From Caballeronia peredens (lineage in GTDB: Bacteria; Pseudomonadota; Gammaproteobacteria; Burkholderiales; Burkholderiaceae): 64,000 nt of DNA. Of the stretch, positions 41,310 through 50,135 are shown one piece after another. The notes below the pieces were generated by a model. It did no database searches, had not been told where the DNA came from, and saw only the letters and a program-made list of their open reading frames with translations. The translations under genes and the position numbers were made by a program. Where the stretch lies: the NCBI GenBank assembly GCA_001544595.2, contig FCOH02000017.1:1-64000 (forward strand), written 5' to 3'. Position 1 is the first letter of the stretch. Each line of letters starts with the position of its first letter.

Positions 41310-42800
41310 TCAGGCCGCGGCGTTGTCCTTCTCAGGCTCGATCGAGCGCTGCGACGCGTCGTCCGACATCGTGTCGACGCGCGCGATCACACGCGGCGGC
41401 AAGCCGGTGAATCTGCGTACCACGTTGCGCGTGATCTGATCGACGACCACGCGGCTCTCCGCCTCGGGATCCATCAGCACACGCGGCCAGTCCGTCGTGC
41501 CGCCGTTGAAAACGAGACCCTGTTCGGGACCGCCGTCGGGATCGGGCTGGAACACGCCCATCGCGCCGACGCCGCCACAGTCCCAGCCGGTGAGCTGCAC
41601 GGTGTCCGCGAGCTTCACGAAACCATTGGGCACGGGCGGCACGCCATCCACTTCATAGCCGACGAGACGATCCCGCGCGCCGAAGGTCTGGCCATTGCCC
41701 AGGCCTGTGCCCGCGAAGACCCAATGATCCGCCTGACGCACGGTGAAGCCGATCGCTTCGCGTTCACGCTTGATCCATCCGCCACGCAATCGCTTCCATA
41801 CGCCATATTTGCCGCCGCCGTAGGCATAGCTCAGGCCGATGAGATTCGACTCGTCATGCCCCGGCCACTTGTCGCCGAGACGGTTCATCACCTTGTAGTC
41901 GTCTTCCATGCGCGCGTCGCCGAAATCGATCGGACGGAAGCACGTATTGCCACTGAAGATCGCGAGATTGCCGCCTTGCGCGATGAACTTCGCGACGCGC
42001 TCGCGCATCTCCGTCGACCAGTATTCATGGTGGCCGACGCTCAGCATGCAACGATAATTCTCGAGCTTGAGATCCGTGCCGCGATGCAGATCGTGATCGG
42101 TATAGAAGTCGCACGCGATGCCTTCCGCGCGCAGCCAGCGAATGAACTTCGAATCCCAATGCGTGAATTGCTGACGCGGCGAGCGCGGATCGTACGGATC
42201 GGTCGGCTCGCCGAGCTGCGCGCCGAGACCGCCGCCGGGACGCAGCAGGCTCACGGTCGTCTGCGGCTGCGTGCGATGGATCGGGTCGCCGTAATAACAG
42301 CCGCCGCCCATCGAGTTGTACGCGTGATAGGTATTGATCGGCACGATATACGCGATGTCCGCTGACGGCTTCTTCGGCCGCGCGATGACGAGCGCCATGC
42401 TGTCGCTGTCGGGCGGCCCGGCGAAGACCGGCTTGTGTGCGGCGGCGCGGCGTCCGAGCTCCGTGAGCGGCTCGCCGTTCGCGCCGACTTCATACGCGAT
42501 CGCGACATAGGCGCCCGTTTCGAGCCGATCGACATTCGGTTTGATCGTGATCGTGGGCCAGCCCCAGTCGCCGTCGTGACTCACGGGTCCGACGCGCCCC
42601 GGCGACTGAAAAACCGTCCTGCCGTTCACGAGGTTGGCGCGCACGGCGCCGCCCGGCTGCACGACGATGCCGCCCGTGCTCGTCAGCGTTTCGTCATTGC
42701 CCTGATGGTAGATCGCGATGGAAAAGCGGGAGCCCGGCTGCACCGCGAGCTCGAACGACTCGCCGGCGGTAAAGCCCGGCCTGATCGGATAGATCTGCAT
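41310..42800 (-). CDS. N,N-dimethylformamidase large-subunit-like protein
   Basis: A 496-residue protein I recognise as having the C-terminal domain of N,N-dimethylformamidase beta subunits. A beta-rich N-terminal part of about 120 residues precedes IAYIVPINTYHAYNSMGGGC, FTHWDSKFIRWLRAEGIACD and LSVGHHEYWSTEMRERVAKF. GGNLAIFSGNTCFRPIDF and WVFAGTGLGNGQTFG follow. It lies 24 bp downstream of the family-2 glycosyltransferase and upstream of the flippase gene. There is no signal peptide. Its role in polysaccharide synthesis is unknown; acting on an amide or N-formyl group of a sugar is speculation. Confidence 0.75.
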   Translation of the reverse strand: MQIYPIRPGFTAGESFELAVQPGSRFSIAIYHQGNDETLTSTGGIVVQPGGAVRANLVNGRTVFQSPGRVGPVSHDGDWGWPTITIKPNVDRLETGAYVAIAYEVGANGEPLTELGRRAAAHKPVFAGPPDSDSMALVIARPKKPSADIAYIVPINTYHAYNSMGGGCYYGDPIHRTQPQTTVSLLRPGGGLGAQLGEPTDPYDPRSPRQQFTHWDSKFIRWLRAEGIACDFYTDHDLHRGTDLKLENYRCMLSVGHHEYWSTEMRERVAKFIAQGGNLAIFSGNTCFRPIDFGDARMEDDYKVMNRLGDKWPGHDESNLIGLSYAYGGGKYGVWKRLRGGWIKREREAIGFTVRQADHWVFAGTGLGNGQTFGARDRLVGYEVDGVPPVPNGFVKLADTVQLTGWDCGGVGAMGVFQPDPDGGPEQGLVFNGGTTDWPRVLMDPEAESRVVVDQITRNVVRRFTGLPPRVIARVDTMSDDASQRSIEPEKDNAAA

Positions 42801-42824
42801 GCTGAACTGGCCTCATCGTTTTTA

Positions 42825-43910
42825 TCATTGTTGACTGCCCGCGGACGGACGGCCGCGCAGATTCCCCGCGGGAACCGCGCGCGGCGCCGCTGCGGGCGGA
42901 CGCAGCTCGAGGCCGAGCGCGCGCTTGACCATGCGCTTGGCCTGGAACCAGCGGCGATCGGCGACGATCTTCCTGTGAAAGCGCAGCTCCTTGGGCGTAT
43001 CCGAGCGATTCGCGGCGAAGACGCGATAGTGCGCCGCGGTGGCTTCGACCGTTCTGATCGCTTCTGCGAATGCACGCGCATCCACGCGCGCCGCCTGGTG
43101 GCATGCGTACGAGAAGACCTTATGGAACATCGCGAGCCAGAAAGGATCGAGCGGACCACCGTCGCAGCGTTCCATGGTTTCTTCCGCACAGGTCGCGAGC
43201 GACATGACCGTGTACGGCGTCGCACGCGTGGTAATGCTACCCGCGCGACGGCGATAGAAATAAAGATTGTCGTCCAGACGGAAGAGCGACTTCGCGCGCG
43301 CATAGACGAGCGGAATCGCCGCGGCGTCTTCATATACGCGGCCTGCCGGAAACTCGATACCGTCCCACAACGCGCGCCGGTAGACGCGCGCGGCCGGAAA
43401 CACCTGATACACGCGCGCGAAATCGAGCAGCGCGGCGAGATCGCATGGGCGCGGGCCGACGGTCGCCGGATCGATCAGCCTGACCTTGTCGATCACCTTG
43501 CCCGCCGAGTTGATGATGCCGACATTGAACTCGATGATGTCCGCGGCGTTCGCGTCGAGCAGCGGCATGATCTTCTGCGTGAAGTCGGTCGACCAGACGT
43601 CGTCCGAATCGAGAAAGCCGATGTACGGCGAGGTCGCTTCCGCGATCGCGCGATTGCGCGCAGCCGATACACCCCGGTTTTCCTGATGGATCACGCGGAT
43701 GTGGCGGCCGGCTTCGGTGCGCTGGACGTCGAGAATGCGTTCGAGCGTATGGTCGGTGGAACCGTCGTCGATCACGATGAGCTCGATCTCGTCCGAACGC
43801 GGTTGCGAGAGCGCGGATTCCAGCGACGCGGCGATAAAGTGCTCCACGTTGTACGCGGGAATGATCACCGAGAGCAATGTTGCGGGCTTGCCGTTGTGGA
43901 CGCGTGTCAT
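42825..43910 (-). CDS. glycosyltransferase family 2 protein
   Basis: A 361-residue GT-A enzyme. LLSVIIPAYNVEHFIAASLE opens the nucleotide-binding fold, ELIVIDDGSTDHTLERIL follows, and NRGVSAARNRAIAEAT and IGFLDSDDVW supply the DxD-type metal site. The C-terminal 120 residues are helical and basic. It is the promoter-proximal gene of the exopolysaccharide locus on this strand and follows a 0.7-kb control region. Confidence 0.93.
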   Translation of the reverse strand: MTRVHNGKPATLLSVIIPAYNVEHFIAASLESALSQPRSDEIELIVIDDGSTDHTLERILDVQRTEAGRHIRVIHQENRGVSAARNRAIAEATSPYIGFLDSDDVWSTDFTQKIMPLLDANAADIIEFNVGIINSAGKVIDKVRLIDPATVGPRPCDLAALLDFARVYQVFPAARVYRRALWDGIEFPAGRVYEDAAAIPLVYARAKSLFRLDDNLYFYRRRAGSITTRATPYTVMSLATCAEETMERCDGGPLDPFWLAMFHKVFSYACHQAARVDARAFAEAIRTVEATAAHYRVFAANRSDTPKELRFHRKIVADRRWFQAKRMVKRALGLELRPPAAAPRAVPAGNLRGRPSAGSQQ

Positions 43911-44620
43911 AGTGCTCGTGTCACCGGTTAGAGTTTGAGTTGAAAGCCACCGTGGCCGAGGCCGGTCGTGTGCGCCGGCTGCGCGATTGCGCCAATCGTC
44001 AGGCGGAATGGTATAGGCAGCTGTAAGCTGGGAATGTTCGCCTACGCACGCACTAAAAATCCAGTTCGCTTTCTCGTAATTCCTGCGAGTGGTAGCGCAT
44101 GAAAAAGTGCAAGAGAAAAATAAAATCGCCGCCGGGTTTCCCTTAACAATTTTCGATCCCGATAATGCTCGCTCCCGCCTCCAGTCTGGCTTTGCGGCAA
44201 GATCGATTCTTGTTTACGTGTACGAGCGTTAAGAAAAAATGCTTGAGATGTGCGCCCCGTTATAGGCGGATTTTGTACCAGGCATTTAAAAGTAAGCTAA
44301 ATGTAATGCCATATTTTCTTTAGGCGCGAGATGTGCTGTCGCTAAATCGCCGCATTAAGAAAAGGGGGTTACAACCTAATTCGGCACGGCCAGAGTGCGG
44401 GCGAACTTGCGGTGCGAGCACGCGGATTGCTTCCCGATGGCGCGCCCGGACGCGGGCGAGCGCGGCCGCGGCATGCGCCACAGGCGCTCACATATAATGA
44501 CTCGCAGACTCAGTCCGTGCGGCGCATCGCTTACTGCAGACATGCGTGCATTGCAGTCGTGAAGCGCTTCGCATTTCCGCGACATCAATCGCAACACCGA
44601 TACACGCAAGGACAACAACC
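43911..44620. other. divergent control region between the EPS locus and the histidine kinase gene
   Basis: No gene is supported. The centre (about 44040-44360) is markedly AT-rich, with several T/A runs, and is the natural place for the EPS promoter on the minus strand. A GTTTAC hexamer (44212-44217), which fits GTWWAC, lies in it. TATAAT at 44493-44498 is a good -10 for the plus-strand gene, about 125 bp before its start, with no clear -35. Confidence 0.5.
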
Positions 44621-45745
44621 GTGACAACGTCATTTTCCAGTACGGTCGAGCCCGGAGGCGTCAGGACCTTCGACGCGGCCGCCGCAGGAAACGACGGCGT
44701 GCTGGTGCTCGACGCCGCTCAGCGCTGCCTTTCAGCCGATGCCGTCTTTGCTCATCTCTTCGATCTCGATCCCGCCACGCTGAACGGCCGCACGCTTGCC
44801 GAAACGCCGCTGCCCCGTCCGCTTGCGACCGTGCTCGGCGAGGCCGCCGACGCCGCCCTCGCGGGCAACGGCACGCGGCGCGCGCAAGTGACGATCGGCG
44901 AGGACGGTGCGACGCGCGCGTTCGAGATCATCGCGTTGCCGGGCGCCGACTGCGTCACGCTGATCGTTTCGCCGTCGGCGGGCGCATCGAATCCGCCGGG
45001 CGATGCCGCCGACCGCGTCGCGCATCTGCGTGCCGAGGCCGCGCTCTTCATGCGCGATCACGTGTTGTCGGTCGTGTCGCACGATCTGCGCGGTCCGCTC
45101 AACGCAATCCACAGCTGGGGCTACGTGCTCGAACGCAAGGTCGATGCAAACGATCCCGCTGCGCAGCGCGCGCTCGCGGGCATCCGTTCGGGCGTCGAGC
45201 AGCAGGTCAAGCTGATCGAGCAATCCGTCGATACGACGCGTGCCGAGACCAAGGCGCTGTCGGTCGCGCTCGCGCCGGTCGCGCTGCGCCCGCTGCTGGA
45301 AAAAAGCGCGTCGCTGGCACGTGCGAGCGTCGCGAATGCGCGCGGCGTGAACATCGAGATCGATTCGCCGCTGGCGGAAGAGCAGATCGAAGGCGACGCC
45401 GAGCGTCTCCTGCAAACGCTCTGGCTGATGCTGGCCTTCGCCGCCGAGGCGAGCCCGGGCGGCGCGACGGTTCGTGCGTCGAGCAATATCGAAGGCAGCA
45501 TGTGGCGCACCGACGTGCGTTTCACTGCGTCTGCCAAGGCGCTCGGCGACGCGAACTCGCCGCACGTGCTGGAAGCGTTCGCGCGCCGTCAGGCGCTGGA
45601 GCCGCGCGAGGGCGGACGTATCGCATGGGGATTGGCGCTCTGCAAGCGCGTCTCGGAAGCGCACGGCGGCGCATTCGAACACAGCGATATCGTGGACGGC
45701 GCCGAGGTCACGCTGTCAGTGCGTCTGCCGGTCGCAGGGATGTAG
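44621..45745 (+). CDS. soluble histidine kinase-like protein with degenerate ATPase domain
   Basis: A 374-residue cytoplasmic protein (no membrane segments). A PAS-like N-terminal domain (about 20-125) precedes a HisKA dimerisation domain with a canonical H-box, LSVVSHDLRGPLNAIHSWGY. The HATPase region (about 235-370) keeps a G2-like IAWGLALCKRVSEAHGG. However, the N-box is LQTLWLMLAFAAEAS without the usual Asn, and no DxGxG G1 box is seen. GTG 44621 was chosen because AAGGA lies 8 nt upstream; the ATG at 44546 lacks one. No response regulator is adjacent. Confidence 0.8.
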   Translation: MTTSFSSTVEPGGVRTFDAAAAGNDGVLVLDAAQRCLSADAVFAHLFDLDPATLNGRTLAETPLPRPLATVLGEAADAALAGNGTRRAQVTIGEDGATRAFEIIALPGADCVTLIVSPSAGASNPPGDAADRVAHLRAEAALFMRDHVLSVVSHDLRGPLNAIHSWGYVLERKVDANDPAAQRALAGIRSGVEQQVKLIEQSVDTTRAETKALSVALAPVALRPLLEKSASLARASVANARGVNIEIDSPLAEEQIEGDAERLLQTLWLMLAFAAEASPGGATVRASSNIEGSMWRTDVRFTASAKALGDANSPHVLEAFARRQALEPREGGRIAWGLALCKRVSEAHGGAFEHSDIVDGAEVTLSVRLPVAGM

Positions 45746-45806
45746 TTTTACTTTCGAATAACTGTCACTCTTATACTGACGCTTTCCTTTTTCGAAGAGA
45801 GTTGCT

Positions 45807-47168
45807 TTGGCTCAGGTCGTCGCGCTGATCGGCGCATTGTTGCTCGTCGCGCTGAATGGTTTTTTCGTCGCGGCCGAGTTCGGGCTCGTCAAGTTGCGAC
45901 CCACGCGCGTCAAGGCGATGGCGCGCACCAACGGCCTGCCGGGCCGCCTGCTCGCAAAGGTGCACGGGCAGCTCGACGCCTACCTTTCCGCCTGCCAGCT
46001 CGGCATCACGCTGGCGTCGCTCGGTCTCGGCTGGATCGGCGAGCCGGCGTTCGCCACACTGCTGCATCCGCTTTTCGATCTGATCGGCGTCGAATCCGAG
46101 AAGCTGATCGATTCGATCTCGCTCTTCTTCGCGTTCACGGTCATTTCGTTCCTGCATATCGTCGTCGGCGAACTGGCGCCGAAATCGTGGGCCATTCGCC
46201 GCGCGGAGCAGGTCGGCCTGTGGCTCGCCACGCCGCTCTACGGCTTCTACTGGGTGATGTATCCGTTCATCTGGGTGCTGAACACGAGTGCGAATTTCGT
46301 GCTGCGGCTGTTCGGCATATCGGCGGAACACGGCCACGACACGCATTACTCCACCGATGAACTCAAGCTGATCCTGCGCGGACGGCATCACGGCGGTGCC
46401 TCGTCGTACAACGCGGACGAGTGGAACACGATCGCGCATTCGCTCGATTTCAGCCGCATGACAGTGTCGGACCTGATGCGTCCGGCGCATGAACTGGTCG
46501 GCCTGCGCAACGACCTGCCGATGCGCGACAACCTGGCCGTGGTCGCGCGGCATCGTTTTTCGCGCTATCCGCTTTTCGCCGATGCGTCGGGCGAGCGCGT
46601 CATCGGCATGATTCATCTGAAGGATCTGCTGCTCGCGGGCGACGGCGGCGGGCGTGGCTTCCACTTCACGTTTTCGAAAGATGTCGAGAAGGTCGACAAG
46701 CTGTCGCGGCACGTGCGGCCGGTGCAGTATGTGGCTCCCAATCTGTCGGCGCTCGAACTATTCAGGCGCTTTCGCAAGGGCGCGCCGCATCTGGCGATCG
46801 TCGGGCGCAAGGGCGCGAAGCCGATCGGCTTCATCACGCTCGATAATCTGCTCGGCGCGCTCGTCGGCCAGATCCACGACGAGTTCCGTCAAGGCGACGC
46901 CGACTGGTCGCGCATGGACGACGGCACGCTGATGGGCAAGGGCAGCTTGCCGGTGGTGTCGCTGGAGCGGGCGCTGGGCATCGATATCGATGAAGGGCGC
47001 GCGGAGTCGGTCGGCGGACTCGTCATCAACGCGCTCAACGATTTGCCCTCCGAAGGGCAGCGCGTCGAGTTCGACCGGTTCGATATCGTGGTCAAGAAGA
47101 TGAAGGGGCCGCGAATCGTCCTCGTGCGGGTTTATCCACGGGAAGAGGCGCTCGAGGAAGCGGAGTGA
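45807..47168 (+). CDS. CNNM/CorC-type transporter (hemolysin C family, DUF21-CBS)
   Basis: A 453-residue membrane protein. The DUF21/CNNM transmembrane domain covers residues 1 to about 190 (ALNGFFVAAEFGLVKLRPTR, SACQLGITLASLGLGWIGEP, HIVVGELAPKSWAIRR). It is followed by paired CBS domains (VSDLMRPAHELVGLRNDLPM, RYPLFADASGERVIGMIHLK) and a C-terminal CorC/HlyC domain. Relatives export Mg or Co or regulate their transport; the old hemolysin name is misleading. The start is TTG 45807 with GAAGAGAG upstream. It converges with treY, 27 bp between stops. Confidence 0.9.
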   Translation: MAQVVALIGALLLVALNGFFVAAEFGLVKLRPTRVKAMARTNGLPGRLLAKVHGQLDAYLSACQLGITLASLGLGWIGEPAFATLLHPLFDLIGVESEKLIDSISLFFAFTVISFLHIVVGELAPKSWAIRRAEQVGLWLATPLYGFYWVMYPFIWVLNTSANFVLRLFGISAEHGHDTHYSTDELKLILRGRHHGGASSYNADEWNTIAHSLDFSRMTVSDLMRPAHELVGLRNDLPMRDNLAVVARHRFSRYPLFADASGERVIGMIHLKDLLLAGDGGGRGFHFTFSKDVEKVDKLSRHVRPVQYVAPNLSALELFRRFRKGAPHLAIVGRKGAKPIGFITLDNLLGALVGQIHDEFRQGDADWSRMDDGTLMGKGSLPVVSLERALGIDIDEGRAESVGGLVINALNDLPSEGQRVEFDRFDIVVKKMKGPRIVLVRVYPREEALEEAE

Positions 47169-47195
47169 AGCTGGAGTCTTGGCAAGTTCCGCTTT

Positions 47196-50135
47196 TCAAG
47201 GCTTAGGCACGCCTTCCTCGACGAGCAACGCCACCGGCATGGCGCCCAACGCATCGCGCAGCAAGAGTCTTTCGCCTTCCGCCTTGGGCGCATTCGGACT
47301 CAGCCAGTCGAACAACGCGCGCGAATGAAGCGCCTCCGGCAGCACGACCGCCGTATCACCCCAGCGGTCGGCCTCGACGAGCGGAATATCGCGCTCCGCG
47401 TTCAATAGCGGCGCCGCGAGCCGCGTCGCGATCACGATCGCAAATGCGCTTCCCGCATGCCGTGCATACGCGATCACATGCTTCGCATGCTCGCCCTGCA
47501 CATCGAGCGGCACATATTCACCCTGCGCGAACAGCGACTCGCAGTGCTTGCGCAAGGCCAGCGCGCGCCGCACGACGGCGAGCTTCACGCGGCCATCGCG
47601 CCAGTTGTTCATCTGCTCGGAAGGCGGCCCGTTTTCCTCGATTTCCGCGAGCCACTTGCGGCGCAATTCGTAGTCGACAGGACGCCGGTTGTCCGGATCG
47701 ACGAGACTGAAGTCCCACAACTCCGTGCCTTGATAAAGATCCGGAACGCCCGGCGATGTCAGCCGCAACAGCGTCTGCTGAAAGCTGTTGATCGCGCCGA
47801 GCGGCCCGATGCGCTCAACGAACGACGACAACTCCTGCAGAAAGCCATTGCGCCGCTGCGGCGCGACGATATCGAACAGGAATTCGCGGCACGCGTTCTC
47901 GTAAGCCTCGTCGGGCGCGAACCAGCTCGTGCGCAGTTTCGCCTCGCGCAATGCCTTCAACTGCCACTGCGCCACGCGTTCGGCGAGCGCGTGAACGCCG
48001 GCTTCGTCGTCCGGGGCGAGGGTGAGCGGCCAGCATCCGACGAGCGTCTGATACAGCATTGCTTCCGCCGCCGGGCCCGGCGCCCAGTCGTGGGCATCGC
48101 TCGTCTCGCCCGGGCCGCCGTTCGGGCCGCGCCGCAACGGCGTGTTCAGCGTCGACCATTGCCGGAGCGTCGTTGCCCATTCGTCGGGAATCTCGCTCAA
48201 TGCCGCAATGCGCGCCCGCACGTCTTCGCCGCGCTTGTGATCGTGCGTCGCGGTGCAGAGCATTGCGTGCGGAAACGCGTCGAATCGCTCGCGATTGCCT
48301 GCATGAAAATCATCGACCGACAGCGCGAACTCGCCCGGATCCGCGCCGACTTCATTGCGCGAAATGAGGCGTCCATAGCGATAGCACGCCGTGTCTTCGA
48401 CCGCCTTCGCCGCCACCGGCGACGTCAGTTGCGAAAACAGCGTCTGCGCCGCGCGCCGCTGCGATCCGCTCGACGGCGGCGCACTCTGGCCCGCCTGCGC
48501 CTGATTGCGGTCGCGGTCGCGGTCGCGATTGCGTTCGGCGGCGCGATCGCGTCCGCGCTCGTTTCGTTCGACGCGGGGCTCGGCCTGCGTCGCTTCGTCG
48601 GGCAGCTTGCCGCCGAGCCATTGCGCGACCTGATCGAGCACGACATGATCTGCGCGCGCGAGCACGGCGCGCGCGGCGTCCAGCGCCTGCGTGAAGAAAC
48701 GCTCGTCCTCGGCGCTGCGCACGCCGCCCACCGGGTAGATGCGATACACCGGAAACTGCACGACGAGTTCGCCGACCGCGCGCCGGATCGACGTGAAGGT
48801 GAAATCGCGCGTGGCGTGCGCGTCGCGTGCAATGCGATGCAGCGCGCGCGTTACGCGATCCAGTTCCGCCGAGAGATTTTCCGCGAGAATCTTGCGGCGC
48901 GCGTCGAGCGCTTCGTCGGCGAAACTCGCGCTTCGTCCCGTGATTTCCGACCAGAGCGCCGCAAGCGGTTCCGCGCCCGCCGGGTCGTGCAGCAGCGCGC
49001 CGACATCGTTCATGAAGTCGTAGCCGGTGGTGCCGTCGACCTGCCAGTCGCGACGCAACGGCTCGCCGCGCGCCAGTATTTTTTCGACGACGAAATACGT
49101 GCGGCCATTGCCATGCCGCAACGCCTCGGGCCGCTCCGCCGACAGTTCCTCCAGCCGCGCGCGCAGGCGCTGGCCGTATTCGCGCGGTTCGGCGAGGCCA
49201 TCGACGTGATCGACGCGCAACCCGTCGATCAGTCCTTCCGTGAAGAGCCTGAAAATCAGCGCATGCGACGCCTCGAACACTTCGGGCCGCTCGACGCGCA
49301 CGCCGCCCAGCGTGCTCACGTCGAAGAAGCGGCGCCAGTTCACTTCGTCGGCGGCGGTGCGCCACCACGCGAGCCGGTAATGTTGCCGCTCCAGCAATCG
49401 GTGCAGCCGGTCGCGGCCCGCGGGCGTATCGGGCGAATGCGCGGCGAGCATCGCTTCGATCGCGGCCTGTCCGCCCTCGGTCTGCGCGATGGTCACGAGC
49501 GCCGTGCGCGCATCGGCGGCGCGCGGCTGGTCGGCGGGCTGCGTGGTCAGGCCGCTGAAACGCTGCGCCAGCTCGGGCGCTTCCTGAAACACGGCGGGGT
49601 AATCGACCGGGCACACCGGAAACACATGCGAGTAATACTCGATGACGAAGCGCCCTTCATCCGCGCGATACGCGAGCCGGATCTTCCCGCCCTGCAATTC
49701 GTCGCCGTAGGACGCGCCGAGAAACGGCGCGAGCACCTTGCCGCGCAAGGCCGGATCGGGCGAATGCCAGTCGATGTCGAAAAAGCGCGCATGCGTGGCG
49801 TGCCGGCCCCATTCGAGGATGTCCTGCCACCACGCATTCTCCGAGCCGCCCACGCCCATGTGATTCGGCACGATATCGACGATGAGCCCCATTTCATGCA
49901 CGCGCAGCTTCTCGACGAAGCGCCGCAACGCATCTTCGCCGCCCAGTTCCGGATTGACCTTCGTATAGTCGACGACGTCATAGCCGTGCGTGGAGCCGGC
50001 CGTCGCCGTGGTGATCGGCGACGCGTAGACATGGCTCACGCCGAGCGACGCGAAGTAGTCGACGAGCGCGGCGGCGTCGTCGAACGTGAAGTCTTTGTGG
50101 AACTGGAGCCTGAGCGTGGAGCGCGGTACGGTCAT
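47196..50135 (-). CDS. treY: malto-oligosyltrehalose synthase
   Basis: A 979-residue GH13 enzyme that converts the reducing-end maltose of a glucan chain to a trehalosyl unit. PRSTLRLQFHKDFTFDDAAA at the start, VDIVPNHMGVGGSENAWWQD, GLRVDHVDGL and KILARGEPL with the catalytic residues identify TreY. The start ATG 50135 overlaps the malQ stop (ATGA), so the much longer upstream frame is a shadow. An Arg/Asp-rich insert of about 35 residues near residue 530-560 is unusual. It works with TreZ. Confidence 0.96.
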   Translation of the reverse strand: MTVPRSTLRLQFHKDFTFDDAAALVDYFASLGVSHVYASPITTATAGSTHGYDVVDYTKVNPELGGEDALRRFVEKLRVHEMGLIVDIVPNHMGVGGSENAWWQDILEWGRHATHARFFDIDWHSPDPALRGKVLAPFLGASYGDELQGGKIRLAYRADEGRFVIEYYSHVFPVCPVDYPAVFQEAPELAQRFSGLTTQPADQPRAADARTALVTIAQTEGGQAAIEAMLAAHSPDTPAGRDRLHRLLERQHYRLAWWRTAADEVNWRRFFDVSTLGGVRVERPEVFEASHALIFRLFTEGLIDGLRVDHVDGLAEPREYGQRLRARLEELSAERPEALRHGNGRTYFVVEKILARGEPLRRDWQVDGTTGYDFMNDVGALLHDPAGAEPLAALWSEITGRSASFADEALDARRKILAENLSAELDRVTRALHRIARDAHATRDFTFTSIRRAVGELVVQFPVYRIYPVGGVRSAEDERFFTQALDAARAVLARADHVVLDQVAQWLGGKLPDEATQAEPRVERNERGRDRAAERNRDRDRDRNQAQAGQSAPPSSGSQRRAAQTLFSQLTSPVAAKAVEDTACYRYGRLISRNEVGADPGEFALSVDDFHAGNRERFDAFPHAMLCTATHDHKRGEDVRARIAALSEIPDEWATTLRQWSTLNTPLRRGPNGGPGETSDAHDWAPGPAAEAMLYQTLVGCWPLTLAPDDEAGVHALAERVAQWQLKALREAKLRTSWFAPDEAYENACREFLFDIVAPQRRNGFLQELSSFVERIGPLGAINSFQQTLLRLTSPGVPDLYQGTELWDFSLVDPDNRRPVDYELRRKWLAEIEENGPPSEQMNNWRDGRVKLAVVRRALALRKHCESLFAQGEYVPLDVQGEHAKHVIAYARHAGSAFAIVIATRLAAPLLNAERDIPLVEADRWGDTAVVLPEALHSRALFDWLSPNAPKAEGERLLLRDALGAMPVALLVEEGVPKP
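48507..48530. repeat. short hexamer tandem repeat inside treY
   Basis: Consecutive CGGTCG-like hexamers encode alternating Arg-Asp residues in the low-complexity linker of TreY. The repeat is in frame in multiples of two codons, so copy changes would alter linker length without a frameshift. Confidence 0.6.
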
